Shown piece by piece: positions 22,300 through 33,700 of a DNA stretch of 64,000 nt; the stretch's first letter is position 1, and every line of letters begins with the position of its first letter. Both the position numbers and the translations under genes were made by a program. Source of the DNA: Pyrenopolyporus hunteri (Eukaryota; Ascomycota; Sordariomycetes; Xylariales; Hypoxylaceae); contig CADCXC010000038.1 in the NCBI GenBank assembly GCA_902806595.1, forward strand, positions 2,790,001 through 2,854,000, written 5' to 3'. The notes beneath the pieces were generated by a model. It worked only from the letters and a program-made list of their open reading frames with translations. It was not told where the DNA came from and made no database searches.

Positions 22300-24102
22300 T
22301 TTTCGTCTTTCCTAATGCACAGCAAAGGGAGAGATAGGAATTTCGACTAGGGGAAAGGGAAAAGAGAGGACAGAGGACAGAGAAAAGCTGATATGATAAT
22401 ATATGGCGGCTAGACGGTGAGGAACGAGGCAATTCTCAGGGATCACAGAAAAAGAAATCCGAGGACGGCAAGTCTTCCCGTCGTGGGAAAGAGTCGACAT
22501 GTTTAGTAAGGAAGAATCTGAGCTATCCTATTGGTGGCGGCCCCTATTGACCTTTTTCTCTCGGCTTCTCTGAGTGGGCCCACAAGGCGCCCTAAAAGTC
22601 ATTCCTGGGTGCTGTAGTCCGTCCTAGTACTATAGCGTTTTGTATATGTTGTGTGTGGTTCGTACGCTAGTATATGGGAAGGTACTGTATGTAGATACGG
22701 GGTATCAATAGGGTCCATACCTCCTATCAATGTACCTAAGACAGGTAGGTACCTAAGCGGAAGAATATTACATATGAATTGATTCATACGTCGATGGCAA
22801 CATCTGATGCCAGCATCGATAGCGAATAAGACGTCGAGATAAAAATTCATATCCTTGCACGCATGCGACCTGCGGGCGCGCATGTGCATATCTACACTTG
22901 AAATACCACTCTCTTTTTTCCCTAGGCGAATTCTCTCTCCCACGTGTAATCCGACTTCCCTCCATTCTAGTCTCACTTATCGAACGATTTGTCTAAGTTA
23001 CATGGCTACATACGTAGCAAGTACCTACCAAATTTCGTCACAAATATTAAGCCTTATTAAAGGGCACTAAGTAACCACGCGAAAAGCCCACACTCCTAAG
23101 CCGAACCTAGCTAACGCCATCTTGGGGGGATTACGTTCCCTACCTGCCTAGAGGTAGTAGGTAGTACAATACGATACCTACCTACATAATAAGTAGTAGG
23201 TAGTTAGGTACCTAGGTAGGTACCCGCACGGCGCCGCACCTGAGAGTGGGGGATGATTTTTTTTTTCTTTAAAAAAAAATTCGGGAAAAGCACAAGGTCA
23301 CTAAACGCTTGCAGTTGCCCGAAGCAAGCCACCTACCTAGCTGCCTAGGGTAGCTTATTAAGGCTTATTTATCTCCGATAACCGGCTCGTAGGTTCGGCA
23401 GAAAAAAAAACCGATTTAATTCCGGGGAATATTAAATCAAAATGCCCTTTCGCAATTCGCGAGCCGAAGGAGGGAGGGGAGGGCTCCATAGGTAGGTAAT
23501 ACGGAGTTGCCTATGTTGGCATTTACCTGAATATCACGTTTCTCACTACCTCTCTACACGAATGAGTCAATCCATGGTCTGACTCGAGGGAGACTAGTAG
23601 GAATGGGCGGGAGAAAGAAACAGAAATGATAAAATAAAAAAAGAGAAGTAAGGAAAATCAAGTGACGTATTAATCATCCATATAAGTTTGCCTCACAAGG
23701 CAAGGAATAGCATGTATGTACCTAGGTAACCTAAGCAGGTAAATCTGTTTTGGGAGAATTAGGCTTCGATAGGTTGATCTTATTTCTTAGTCAATCGTCA
23801 AACACGCGTACAAACTACCACCTCCTTGTTGTCGTTGCTGTTCCGGGGAGCGCTTAACTCAGCTCCTCGTCTGAATATCTCTGGTCATTATACACACCAG
23901 GTTTCCGCCCCCGCGCCCGTTTCGTTGCCGATCCGTCGGACTTTCATGTTGCCCCTATTATAACTAAGCCTTGACAAAAGTGAAATTCAAGTTATGGTAC
24001 AATTCCATTGCCCAGTCCCATCTTCCTGGGGTAACTCGCCTTTCTCAACATCGTAACATCTCGAGCCTCGAAGACCTCCAAGCCGAGTCTTATATTCAGA
24101 CA
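22300..24102. other. Spacer between CCP1 and PRP39
   Basis: About 1.8 kb contains no supportable gene. It holds the CCP1 promoter on the left and TAGGTACC-type clusters at about 22735-22755, 23140-23225, 23490 and 23720. A T9/A9 pair at about 23258-23279 can form a short hairpin. Confidence 0.55.
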
Positions 24103-26439
24103 TTACTGGAAAGATGCGGTTCCTTGTGCGCTGGGTTCGGGCTCCATGTAATACTCGTAGTAGGCTGGATACCGACTTTCAGCTTTTGCTCTGGTAGCAT
24201 CGTCTAGTGGTGTTCTTGGTACGCCGTTTTCCTTAGTCGCGGCCCTTTCAAGTACAGCCAATGAAGCAGGACTATCCGCAATGTTAGTAGAATGAAGATG
24301 GTAGGACTCGAGGGGAAACACATACCCGAAGATTTCACGGTCGACGGTGAGGAACTGCTTCATTGCGTCTGCGCCACCCCTCTCTTGAAGATACGTAAGA
24401 TAGGTCAGGAAAAGTTCCTTCTTGGCTGCAGTTGATATTCTGCTCTTCGCCAACAGCTCGTCGAAGATGTGCTTGATACGCTCGGAATGTTGCGACTCGA
24501 CTTCCACGCTAGTCGGTTGCTCCAATTCGAACTCCAGCCATTTCTCCCAGAAGTGGCGGCTGTCAGCGTACCACTGCACGTTCTTGAGGAACACAGTCCT
24601 CGCCTCGTCAACCGACCCTTTGATCTTCCATAGTAAGAAAGCCCATCGAGTAACTAGGACTGCCTTTGTGAAGATGTTGACGTTAGGTGCATCAATCTGG
24701 GCCTTGTAAACCTGGATTGCTGCATCAAGCCCGTTTTGTCGCCTCTCAAGATTGGCCCAAGATACAATGGCTTCCACGCAGTCGGGTAGTTGCATCAGGA
24801 CAGCCTCATGGATATCCCTGGCGACGCCGACACGCCCGCACGACTCCTCAAAGTAAGCGAATTGTAATCGGACACCCGGTCGGCTGATAGGCACGAACAG
24901 GGTGGCTGCTCTCATGTAGATGTGACGGACTTCTTCCTCCTTCCCAGGTTGTGCCGACATCCACCTAGCATATCGCAACCAAAACTCATCGTACAGAGCG
25001 CATGTGACAATGCAGCGCTCGTAGAGGAAGGTCGTCCTCGCAAAATCGTTCTCGGCTTCCTCAAAGTCGAGATACTTTCTCCAATTGGCCAGCTGCGAGT
25101 TTTCCAGCTCTGTGACGTGGAAATAAGGCCGCTTGATTTCCGATTCGTAGGTCCATCGCTTCGTTGTCTCGTCCTGTGTCTTTTGGAAGATTTCATAGAA
25201 CATGGTATCGATCTTGGCACGGACATCACGCTCGATTTCCAGCTCAGTTCGCGGCATTGCGCCGTATGCGGCGTTCTCAGCTTCCACCTCCGCCTGGAAA
25301 CGCGCGAGCGTATCAGGGTCAACTAGCTCCTTGATAGGACGGCTGTGCGCAAGTTGGCGGAAACGCTCAAAGTATCGAGCGTATTGGTGCATCGGTATGT
25401 GGATAACTCGTTGCAAGATGGCAAAGATCCTATCCTGCGCTTCCTGCCTCTCTTCGTACTCAATGTACTTATCCCAGAAAGGGTGTGCCAGGAAGTCAAG
25501 GCCAACAGAAGACGCGGCTCGCTCGAAGAGCCTGGCAGCAAAGGTTAGCAAAGACGGAGACGGTGAGGGGGGGTTGGGGAGTGAGGGCGGGCAAGAGGGC
25601 AAATACAGAAGAGGAGGGATTTTTGTGCAAGCAACTGTTTCCGACTCCAAATCAATCCGACATAGGCGCAGGGCTTAGAGTACGACGACGATATTCAAGG
25701 TCAAACCAATGACTTTGTGGGAACCATGGCCTGGCAGAATCTGTGAGAAATCATCCAACATGTCATGGATTCTGTTGGCATCTCTCACCGTCGACGACCG
25801 GACAGTCGTATATAAACGCTCCGATAGTGCTGGGGGGTCGCTGATGTACGTTTTTGCTGTCGGTGGTAAATGTTATGGGGTAGGAAACATCCGGCTCTAC
25901 TTACTCTCTGACCAAATGGGGGGTGTGCGTGGTCTCCATCTTGAAGGAGCAATAGGAAGTCCATAGATCAACGCAATTTGTTATGCTCGCGCATCCGCGC
26001 TCATAAATCTAACACAAGTTAGCTTAAAGTAAACAACCAAACATCATAACGGTGGGGGCCCTCATACCATCTCAGCGGACTCTGGACCAGAAATATTAAA
26101 CTCGAGATCGGCATATTTCTTCCAGTAACCGAATAGAAGCGGGAACTTGAGGAGGAATCGATCGTAGACGTCGCGGAGCGTGGCGAGTGCCTGGGGGCTA
26201 GAATTCCGGTTGAGCCCGCCTTCTTGAGCCTCGCAGGCACGGATTAACTTCTCCCACGACTCGAAATTGTCGGTATCGGCATCCTATCTATAGTTAGAGT
26301 ATGCTCCAAAAGCAGTCGTTGCAGCTACGACGCGGTAGGTAGAATTGGGAAAGCTTTGAGTACGCACCACCTCCAGTTGCAGCTTCTTAATCTCGGCATT
26401 TTCCTCGTCGGAGGCACCGAAGTGATTGAAATCGGCCAT
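24103..26439 (-). CDS. PRP39: U1 snRNP component Prp39
   Basis: Four exons on the minus strand, 26439-26368, 26283-26068, 26008-25905 and 25531-24103, encode 606 aa. Prp39 is a HAT-repeat scaffold of the U1 snRNP needed for 5' splice-site commitment. HAT signatures run through the protein: WEKLIRACE, FPLLFGYWKKYADLE, VDLWTSYCSFK, LDFLAHPFWDKYIEYEERQ, FDEFWLRYARWM-like YDEFWLRYARWM and SRHFWEKWLEFE. The first three introns interrupt the N-terminal repeats; the third (25532-25904, 373 nt) is unusually long for this window. All joins preserve frame, and the join at LVRELFERAASSVGLDF matches fungal Prp39 well. Confidence 0.93.
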
Positions 26440-28258
26440 GGCCACGGATTATCTATGCGACTTGTTTAACGGCGACGCGACGGTGGAAGGCGAGGAGAGA
26501 TGGCGAGTTAGCGCGAGGCTGCGGCGAGAAGAAAACTACACCGGGTTGACTTCGCGCAGAATTTTTCTTCTTTTCTTTTAGAATGTTGATAGTGTAGAGA
26601 CAATTCTTATGTAAGGAGATGGATTGACTTTCTCATAGCCCTCCTAGGCGAGAAAATACGATGGTTTGGTAGGATAATGGATGACAATGAGGTCTCGAGA
26701 CCAGCGAACAATGATGGTCGCGAGAAGAATGTTGGCAGGAAGAGAAGCACATGCAACTAAATGAGGCTGGGAACATGGGATAGGTATTCCTGCATGTGGC
26801 CCGTGCGGGCGAACAAGTACCTAGTAGCTTATGTAACAAAGAACGTGCATTCTTTCAGTGCTTGCCATGTACCAAGAGCTATGTTGGGTCTCTTGTACTG
26901 TCCGCTTGTTCTCGTCTTTCAACTGAAGAGGGAAGTTTTCGGTGGAAAAAAAACAAAATAAAAAGGAAAGGTTCAGTTTTAATATTAATTTTCAACCTTT
27001 CGTTGGATCCCACCTAGACGATTTCTTTCGTTTCGTTTAAAACATCCCAAGTCAGACAACAATGGTCGTCTCCCCAAACCCATCATTCCATTTTACTACG
27101 TACCTAAGCAATCTTATAGGCGTGTACTACATGTAGTAAATACGCCAATGCTCAACGCCACTAACCTCAAAACAGCTACATTCATATGCGTGTGTGCGTG
27201 CTAATTTCGCTGGTCCGAGCTCAAAAATACAAATATCGTAAAATTTTATTCGGAGCGTAACTTAGATGTGGACATTTCTTTCCTAATACACGACAACATA
27301 CTTTTGGACCAGCTTCATCACGGCATTTTAGTCGCGGAAGATACTATTGGATATCATGTCATAACTTCATAATAGCAACACGCGTACAGCATGCACACGG
27401 TAAGAAAGCAGCGTGAGTTTGTATCTTTCACAAGTGTGAGACGTTGTCTACGAGATGCAAGAGAAGAGAAGGTCAAGTGTAGGTGGGTGTCCTATTCTTA
27501 TATTTCATAACGAGAGATTCCCCTACACAACGAGCAGGCCGGTGATGATACCCCAAAATATATATACAATGATAGGAAGAGGGATATCCACAATGGAAAT
27601 GATCTCAAATATCAAATCTGAGGCCTGCTCCGGTACAAACGTTTTGCTCTTTATCTGATTTATCTGTCATGCATTAGGTACACTTAGGTGTTTTATCTCG
27701 CCAGTTCTTCATCGTGTGGGTTTCATAGAGGATCTATCCCAATACCATACGAAGAACTAAGTCCGGAATGTATAATAAGTAAGATGGTTGAGGACCCAAG
27801 GCACCTAGGTAAGGTTCCTAGGTATGTATGTATCAATAACCAGAAATGGATTTCTATTTATTATTCTGCCCTTGTTCTAGGATGTGTCTCGAATATCTAA
27901 TTAGACACGAGCTCGGCTCGCTAACGCCATTGGGTATTCCTATACTCGAACTCAAATGCCGCTATACCTATATATATTACAAGATTATGCCATGCTTTCT
28001 AACACGCCTACATGACGCTGGCTATCGCTTGTCCATCTACGGACGAACCTGTACCCTATACCCTATACCCTATACCTCCTATATTAAGAAACCATCGCTT
28101 GGGAAGTAACATTCTACCTCCCCAAAATAAAAGACACAGTCCTTCTCACGGGACGGACATCGAATCGGCACAATGTTTGGTGAATGCTAACATCGGGTCA
28201 CGTTTCGGACCAGCTTCCGCGTTTGCGGCGCTCCTACGTCGTCGAAATCTGTCCGCAG
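26440..28258. other. Spacer left of the Cys-pair gene
   Basis: About 1.8 kb of PRP39 promoter and 3' flank of the next gene. Open frames are short and unsupported. A GAAAGGTT...AACCTTTC hairpin with an AT-rich loop lies at about 26966-27001, and a CCCTATA tandem run at about 28052-28076. Confidence 0.5.
28052..28076 (+). repeat. Short CCCTATA tandem run
   Basis: The 7-nt unit TACCCTA is repeated about three and a half times. It resembles but is not the fungal telomere repeat CCCTAA, and it is internal to the window. Confidence 0.7.
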
Positions 28259-29221
28259 TTATGTTGGCCCACCATGGGGGCCAGCTTTCAGGAGACGGGA
28301 GGCGCGGCGTAACCTTGCTGCAGATTCGTCGATGGTCAGCTTAGGCTTTCTACGCCCAACGTCGCTCGACGACAGTAAAGTCTCTACTGACCCCTTGGAA
28401 GGGTTAGCATCCGCCCTAAACGCGTGGTACATCTCCGTGGCACAGGGTCGGGTCCTTGCCTTGCCGTCACGCGCCAATGCGAATGACTCGCTTGACCCAC
28501 CGAACAGCTTTCGGATCGGCCTAAGGACCCGTTTCCCCTTGGATGTCTCACTTCTCGCGGCGGCCACTCTTGTCGACTTCCTGAGACGGTTTGCTTGCTT
28601 TGATATTATCTCCTTGATGCCCTTTCGAGAAAGCACATTCTGTTTAACCTGCGACTCGACACGCCCCGACTCGACATTACCCGAGCCAATACGTCCCGGC
28701 TCGGTGAATTCCGACTCGGTGCTAATTCCCGAATGGGTACATCCCGATCCATTAGAAGCATCTGCCACGGATGTATATCTCGACTTATCGTCTAGACCTT
28801 CAACTTCATACTCCTTAAGCCACAGGTACAATAAGGTTTGGTCCATGGGAAATGAGCAAACGGGGCATACGAGTGCTGGTTTGTTTTCTGGCGGGCCGAT
28901 AGGATTGGAAACTAGCGTAGGGGCGGTAGAGCTACTGAATGAGGCGGCATTAGGGCTATGGGATGGATCTGGTCGGGCGTCGGAGGCTACGGCTGAACTT
29001 GACGTGGAGGGGTGTTCCGACACGGATACGGATGCGGACGCGGGTGGTCCCCTGGCCTCGCTAATGGGTCGGTATTTAAATTTGCCCTCGGTAATTTCGG
29101 AACAGGTGCAGTATAGCTGGCTTGAGTTGACTTCATCTATCCAGATCTCGATCCGCTCTACCTTCGAGTCCGATAGTTCCCAGATTTGCTTAGGTTCCTC
29201 CATCGTGTCCTCAAGGGCCAT
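28259..29221 (-). CDS. Hypothetical protein with Cys-pair motifs
   Basis: This single ATG-started frame encodes 320 aa; I do not recognise a family. An acidic N terminus with a WELSDSKVERIEIWIDEV segment leads to a Cys-X-Cys pair (LYCTCSE) and, about 75 residues later, a CPVCSFPMDQTLLYLW segment, an arrangement that could bind zinc across a disordered Ser/Pro-rich insert. The C-terminal half is rich in Ser, Lys and Arg and ends with a basic LRRASRLL helix. A 301-codon frame lies antisense on the plus strand (28332-29237). I prefer the minus frame because of the Cys pairs and the typical disordered fungal composition, but neither is proven. Confidence 0.5.
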   Translation of the reverse strand: MALEDTMEEPKQIWELSDSKVERIEIWIDEVNSSQLYCTCSEITEGKFKYRPISEARGPPASASVSVSEHPSTSSSAVASDARPDPSHSPNAASFSSSTAPTLVSNPIGPPENKPALVCPVCSFPMDQTLLYLWLKEYEVEGLDDKSRYTSVADASNGSGCTHSGISTESEFTEPGRIGSGNVESGRVESQVKQNVLSRKGIKEIISKQANRLRKSTRVAAARSETSKGKRVLRPIRKLFGGSSESFALARDGKARTRPCATEMYHAFRADANPSKGSVETLLSSSDVGRRKPKLTIDESAARLRRASRLLKAGPHGGPT

Positions 29222-29971
29222 TCTGTCTGCCCACTGAAATAATAAGATGCTAGGTGTATGTCGGATGGAGTTGAAGAGCCTTGCGGAAACGTTCTAGACT
29301 TGCACCCTAAACCTTTCGTGCGTATTGGAGAGAGTGCCCAGAATCCGTCCATAACAGGGGCAGCCAATTGTTTATATAATGTGTAAAAGGTAAATATGTC
29401 GGCCTCCCGAGTCATAAGTCGAGAGAGAATGAAATTTAATTGTGTGGCAGAATAAAGGAAAGGCTCCCATAATGCTATAGCCGATGCATTGAAGTTTCCG
29501 TGGTCAATGGACGGTGAGGGACAGTGAAGGGACAGTGAGGGACAGTGAGCGGTACGAGACCTTTTAGGGGAACTACCTTCGATGCTACGCGGTTCGGTCG
29601 CGACCTCCTGCTAATACAATCCGAGGACCTTATCTTATCGTGGTATGACGTCAAAGCGCTAACGGAGGTAGTTCGGCGTATAGCAACGGCTGATTGGATC
29701 CGTATTCGGGGGTCGTAAGATCCCATCTGCAATTGTAGGTACATAACTCTAGTAATTTTCTGCACCTACCTATTAATAAGGTATAAGGTATCGCATGTGA
29801 TTGACATACGCATACGGCCCATGCAACTGCAGCTGGGTAGGTACTACTACCCAGGCTTACCCGTATAGGTACCAGGTACACGTACTTAAGACAAAGATAA
29901 AAGGACCAAGAGCCACGGCTTGGCGTATACGTAGGTACCTATCCTAATGGCATTTGACCTAGAAGCACATA
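29222..29971. other. Spacer left of the MITE
   Basis: No gene is supported. A short tandem array of a GAGGGACAGT-like 10-mer (about three to four imperfect units) lies at about 29508-29550, and TAGGTA/TACCTA clusters at about 29735-29945. Confidence 0.55.
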
Positions 29972-30460
29972 CAGTGAGCTGCAAGAAGAAACGTCAAATA
30001 GGATTTTCCACACCTATTTACACCTAAATCTTACTAACTTTAAACAATTGTTACGCACGATATTTATATATAAATAATATATAAATTTTTAGTATATTAT
30101 AAATAATTGAGAAAATATTATTTTAGTTTATTTATTTTATTTCTTTTAATTGATGTAGTTATTTTATTTATATTCAAAGAAAAAAATGGTAAAAAAAGCA
30201 CTTAATTGTTAAGGAAATGGCTTCTTTTACATACAAAACACCACTATTCTCAAAATGTAACCACTTTACCGCATTTTCCTGCCACGTATAAAATTATAAA
30301 AAAAATTGTAAAAAAGTTAAAGTAATATTTTACCATTTATTTATAAATTGGTAAATTTCTATATATTGTTTATATATAAATATTATATGTTGTTAGTGTT
30401 TAAACATGATGAGTTTAGGTTATAACAGACGTATTTGACGTTTCTTTTTGCGGGCCACTG
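29972..30460. mobile_element. Non-autonomous Tc1/mariner (impala-like) MITE
   Basis: The 489-bp element is bounded by 29-nt inverted repeats, left 29972-30000 starting CAGTGAGCTGCAAGAAG and right 30432-30460 ending in GGGCCACTG, which pair at 25 of 29 positions. TA dinucleotides flank both ends (29970-29971 and 30461-30462), the target duplication of Tc1/mariner elements, and CAGTG ends are known from fungal impala elements. Inside, a second inverted match (ATATTTATATATAAA near 30060 against its complement near 30375) extends the symmetry. The interior is extremely AT-rich and has no transposase frame, so the copy is non-autonomous and possibly RIP-mutated. Confidence 0.8.
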
Positions 30461-30703
30461 TACCTAAGGACTTTAAATGTCTAGCAACATGGTTCTCCGT
30501 AATCTTACCAACTTCAACATCGTCTAACTATGTCTCCAAGAAAGGGTTTCCAAATATAACTTTTAGTCTAATCGTTTAAGAACGATACCATACATACCTG
30601 GTACTCGTCTAGCTAACACAACCCTAAACGCCATGCTATATCAGCGCCGCCACCCATCTAAATGCAATAACGCTGAGCCAACCAAACTACCTCCGGGAGC
30701 TAG
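30461..30703. other. Short 3' spacer
   Basis: This lies between the MITE and the stop codon of the phosphatase gene. I see no feature beyond the TA target duplicate at its left edge. Confidence 0.5.
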
Positions 30704-33700
30704 TTAACTTGGTTTCAAAGTTTCCCATCCGTTCATATCAGCACCATCATCACCACCCAGAAGGTCGACGGTAGTCTTCCTAGGCTCTGGTCGAGGTGGG
30801 GGTGTATGCTGTATTTGCGGGCGTGCCGGTAAGGCCGGCTTCCGCTCCACATCCGCAAGGCCAGGCAACGAGACTCGACCTGAATTACCAGCTAGGCCCG
30901 ATACGCCAGAGTGAAAATCGCTAGCCGCGGCATGATCTGGACGAGATAGAGTAGGCGTTGTCTTATACATTCCACCAGTCAACGCGCCAGACCTACTAGC
31001 TTCGAGTTTAGAAGTCAAGTTAGAGACCGTGGCCGAAGGTTTACGCGGGATGGGTGGCCTCGGCGTTTGTTGGTCTACGAGCGAACTAAAACTACTTGTT
31101 TCGGAGAGGGAAGGACTAGACGCCGGCGAAGTAGACATGAGATGGACCGGCTTCCTAGCTATTGGAGGAGGCGCTTTAGACTTAATCGGTATCGCTTGAG
31201 GTGCCGGTGATACCGTTCTTAATGGCTGTTGCGGTATGCTAGACTTTGGTTCTCGTAAAGCAGACAGCGTACCCAAGGTTGCGGGCGCTTGGGAAGAGTG
31301 CACAAGACTTGTAGATGTCTGTCTCCTGGGCGGAGGCGGCGGCGGAGCCTCATTTCTCTGCATGGGTGTTTGCTCGTCAAGCAAGTTGACTTTGCTAAAC
31401 TTAACGGGTAACGTTGCTGGATCGAACGGCGGTGGAAGCTTCCTATGCGATGAATTGGACGCAGCAGACGTTGAGAGAAGAGTAGAGTGGTTGATATGTT
31501 CGTATGGCGAGCTGGAGATGCTGGAAAATGAAGACAGCCTCGAATTAGATCTAGGTATGGCAACCCAGTCCGGTTCCTCGGTTGGAGAGAATGGGTTCGA
31601 GGGGCGGTTAGGGTTAAGCACCATCGTAGAGTTATCGCGATTCCCATTGCTAGGCTTTGGAGGGCTTATTGTAGACTTCGCCATCTTGCCGTTTTCGAGC
31701 CACCATCTCTGTCGGTCTGAGCTTGCCGGCGGCAAACCCGGCTCGATGGGATCGTACCCGATAAGATCCTCATCATCTTCAGAGTCTTCGCTGAGGAGAG
31801 TTGCTGCCGTATGCCCAACCTCCGCTTTGCGACGTTCATATAGTTCTCGGCTGATCTGTTCCCGAAGCGTCTCATTTATAATGTTTACGGTGCATTGAAA
31901 CGTGGCGAAGACTGGGCGGTGATCCGAGAACCGTAACGGAGCAGAATTATATGATAATTGCCTTATATTCGTGCCTTTCCGTAGGATACGATCCGTCCAC
32001 GCAGGAATACGCGCTTTTTCGCTATTCAATATTAGCCAAGGTTATATCCGTGAGATATACAGTGCGGAAACTTACGAGGTATCGTATCTATCGGTACCAA
32101 CGTCGAACTTATATGTTGGCATGAAGGTAATTCTAGCTTCCGAGTAATACGGAAAGGAAAGACCTGCAACCATTTGTAGGTTTAACTAATATATGTTAAT
32201 ACTGTCATTTTGCTTAATGGAGATCTGTAGATACACCTACCTGATCATTCTCATAGAGCTTCTCCAAGTCTCCTTTCTGAATCAAATCCATGACTCTCTC
32301 GTGTGACAACCCAATGCGATAGTTAAAGTCACCTAGCCAGATGACCGTATCTGCAGATGTGTTAGTGATAGATTATATGATTACCATAAGGGCTTTCGTA
32401 CCGTGGTCGTCAATGCCCCTATTTCTTTGGAACCGTAGTCCGTGATGAATAGTTGCGTAATCTTTATTTCTTTCGTCGTAATTGGCGAAGCCAGCAGCAA
32501 GATGGGCCGTCACGAAACATAACTGAGTGTTCGCGTATTCCATCCTGATGGCAACTGCGCCCTTGTTCCCTGCTATACCGGACATGCCTGTTTTCTTGAC
32601 GCTCCCTTCGACGTTCTTTATCTTTGGAAGCACTGATGCTTTTACAAAGATACATAAGGCAGCCCCAACGAGTTGCCCGCTTCGGAGCAAGACATATTTT
32701 TCTCCTCCCAGCTGTTTGGCACGGCCATTTAAAGTTCTCTTAATAGCTCTCTCCCATAACTGCTTTCGTGAAGGGTCACTATTCATGATCTGCTGAGCGC
32801 TTAATTCGACGATCTCCTGGAAGCCAACGGCCACGATCTCGGGCTGGGTTGAGCCAAGCTCTTGAGGACAAAGCCAAGGGGTCAAATCCTCATCGATGCC
32901 GTGAGTGCGTCCATTCAGGTTAAATGTCCCAACCCATCTATATCAAAGTCAGCATGAAGAGGATATTGATATTTCCCTAGGACACATGGAAACTCACATT
33001 GTGATGTTTTCCGTCGATGAATACTCAGCACTACGCTTGTTGAGCTCGACGGATATATAATCGCTAATCGGGTCAAAAAGATGAACAGGGTTCTGTCCAA
33101 CTAACCGCCCCAAGAGCATGTCGATCGTGTTCTGCCTTGCTTTATCGGCAAAGTTATTGATGTAAAGTCTCGTTGCACTTTTCCGAACGTCTGCGAAAGC
33201 GCCAGCTATAGACATCTTGCCATGTCTTGTAAAGGAGGATTTGAGGGCGCCTGTTCCGGCGTAGATTCTCGAGAGAGCGTCACCATTGTCGGCCCAAAGT
33301 GTAGAATGCCGCATCCAAAAATCTGACGCTGCATATTCCCCACGGTGGTTTAAAAAGGCCTCTACGGCCATCTGTGAGATGAGTGTCTGAATCAAATTGG
33401 TCCTGTCTAAACAGTCAAGGCAGTTTGTCCGAAACACCCCTTCCTGCTGAAGCACGACCACCATTCTCTGGTGGCCAGTCGGCTCATTAGTATCAGCCAT
33501 ATCATCTGTTAATTCAGCAAGATAATATGCGAACCCGTCTGCGGAGTGCTCAATGTATCGCCGAATCTCTCGAGCAGCCTCATATCCTGCGGCTTTGGTC
33601 TCCATATGAAAATCGTAATCTGTTTCCCGTAGCAGTGCATGGTCGGAGGATTGCTTTTCGCCGGCACGAGTGAGTGAGCAATGTTCTAGGCCATAGTGAA

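Noticed and set aside
28052..28076. Telomere-like CCCTATA run
   Set aside because: The unit differs from the fungal telomere repeat, the array is very short and genes flank it on both sides.
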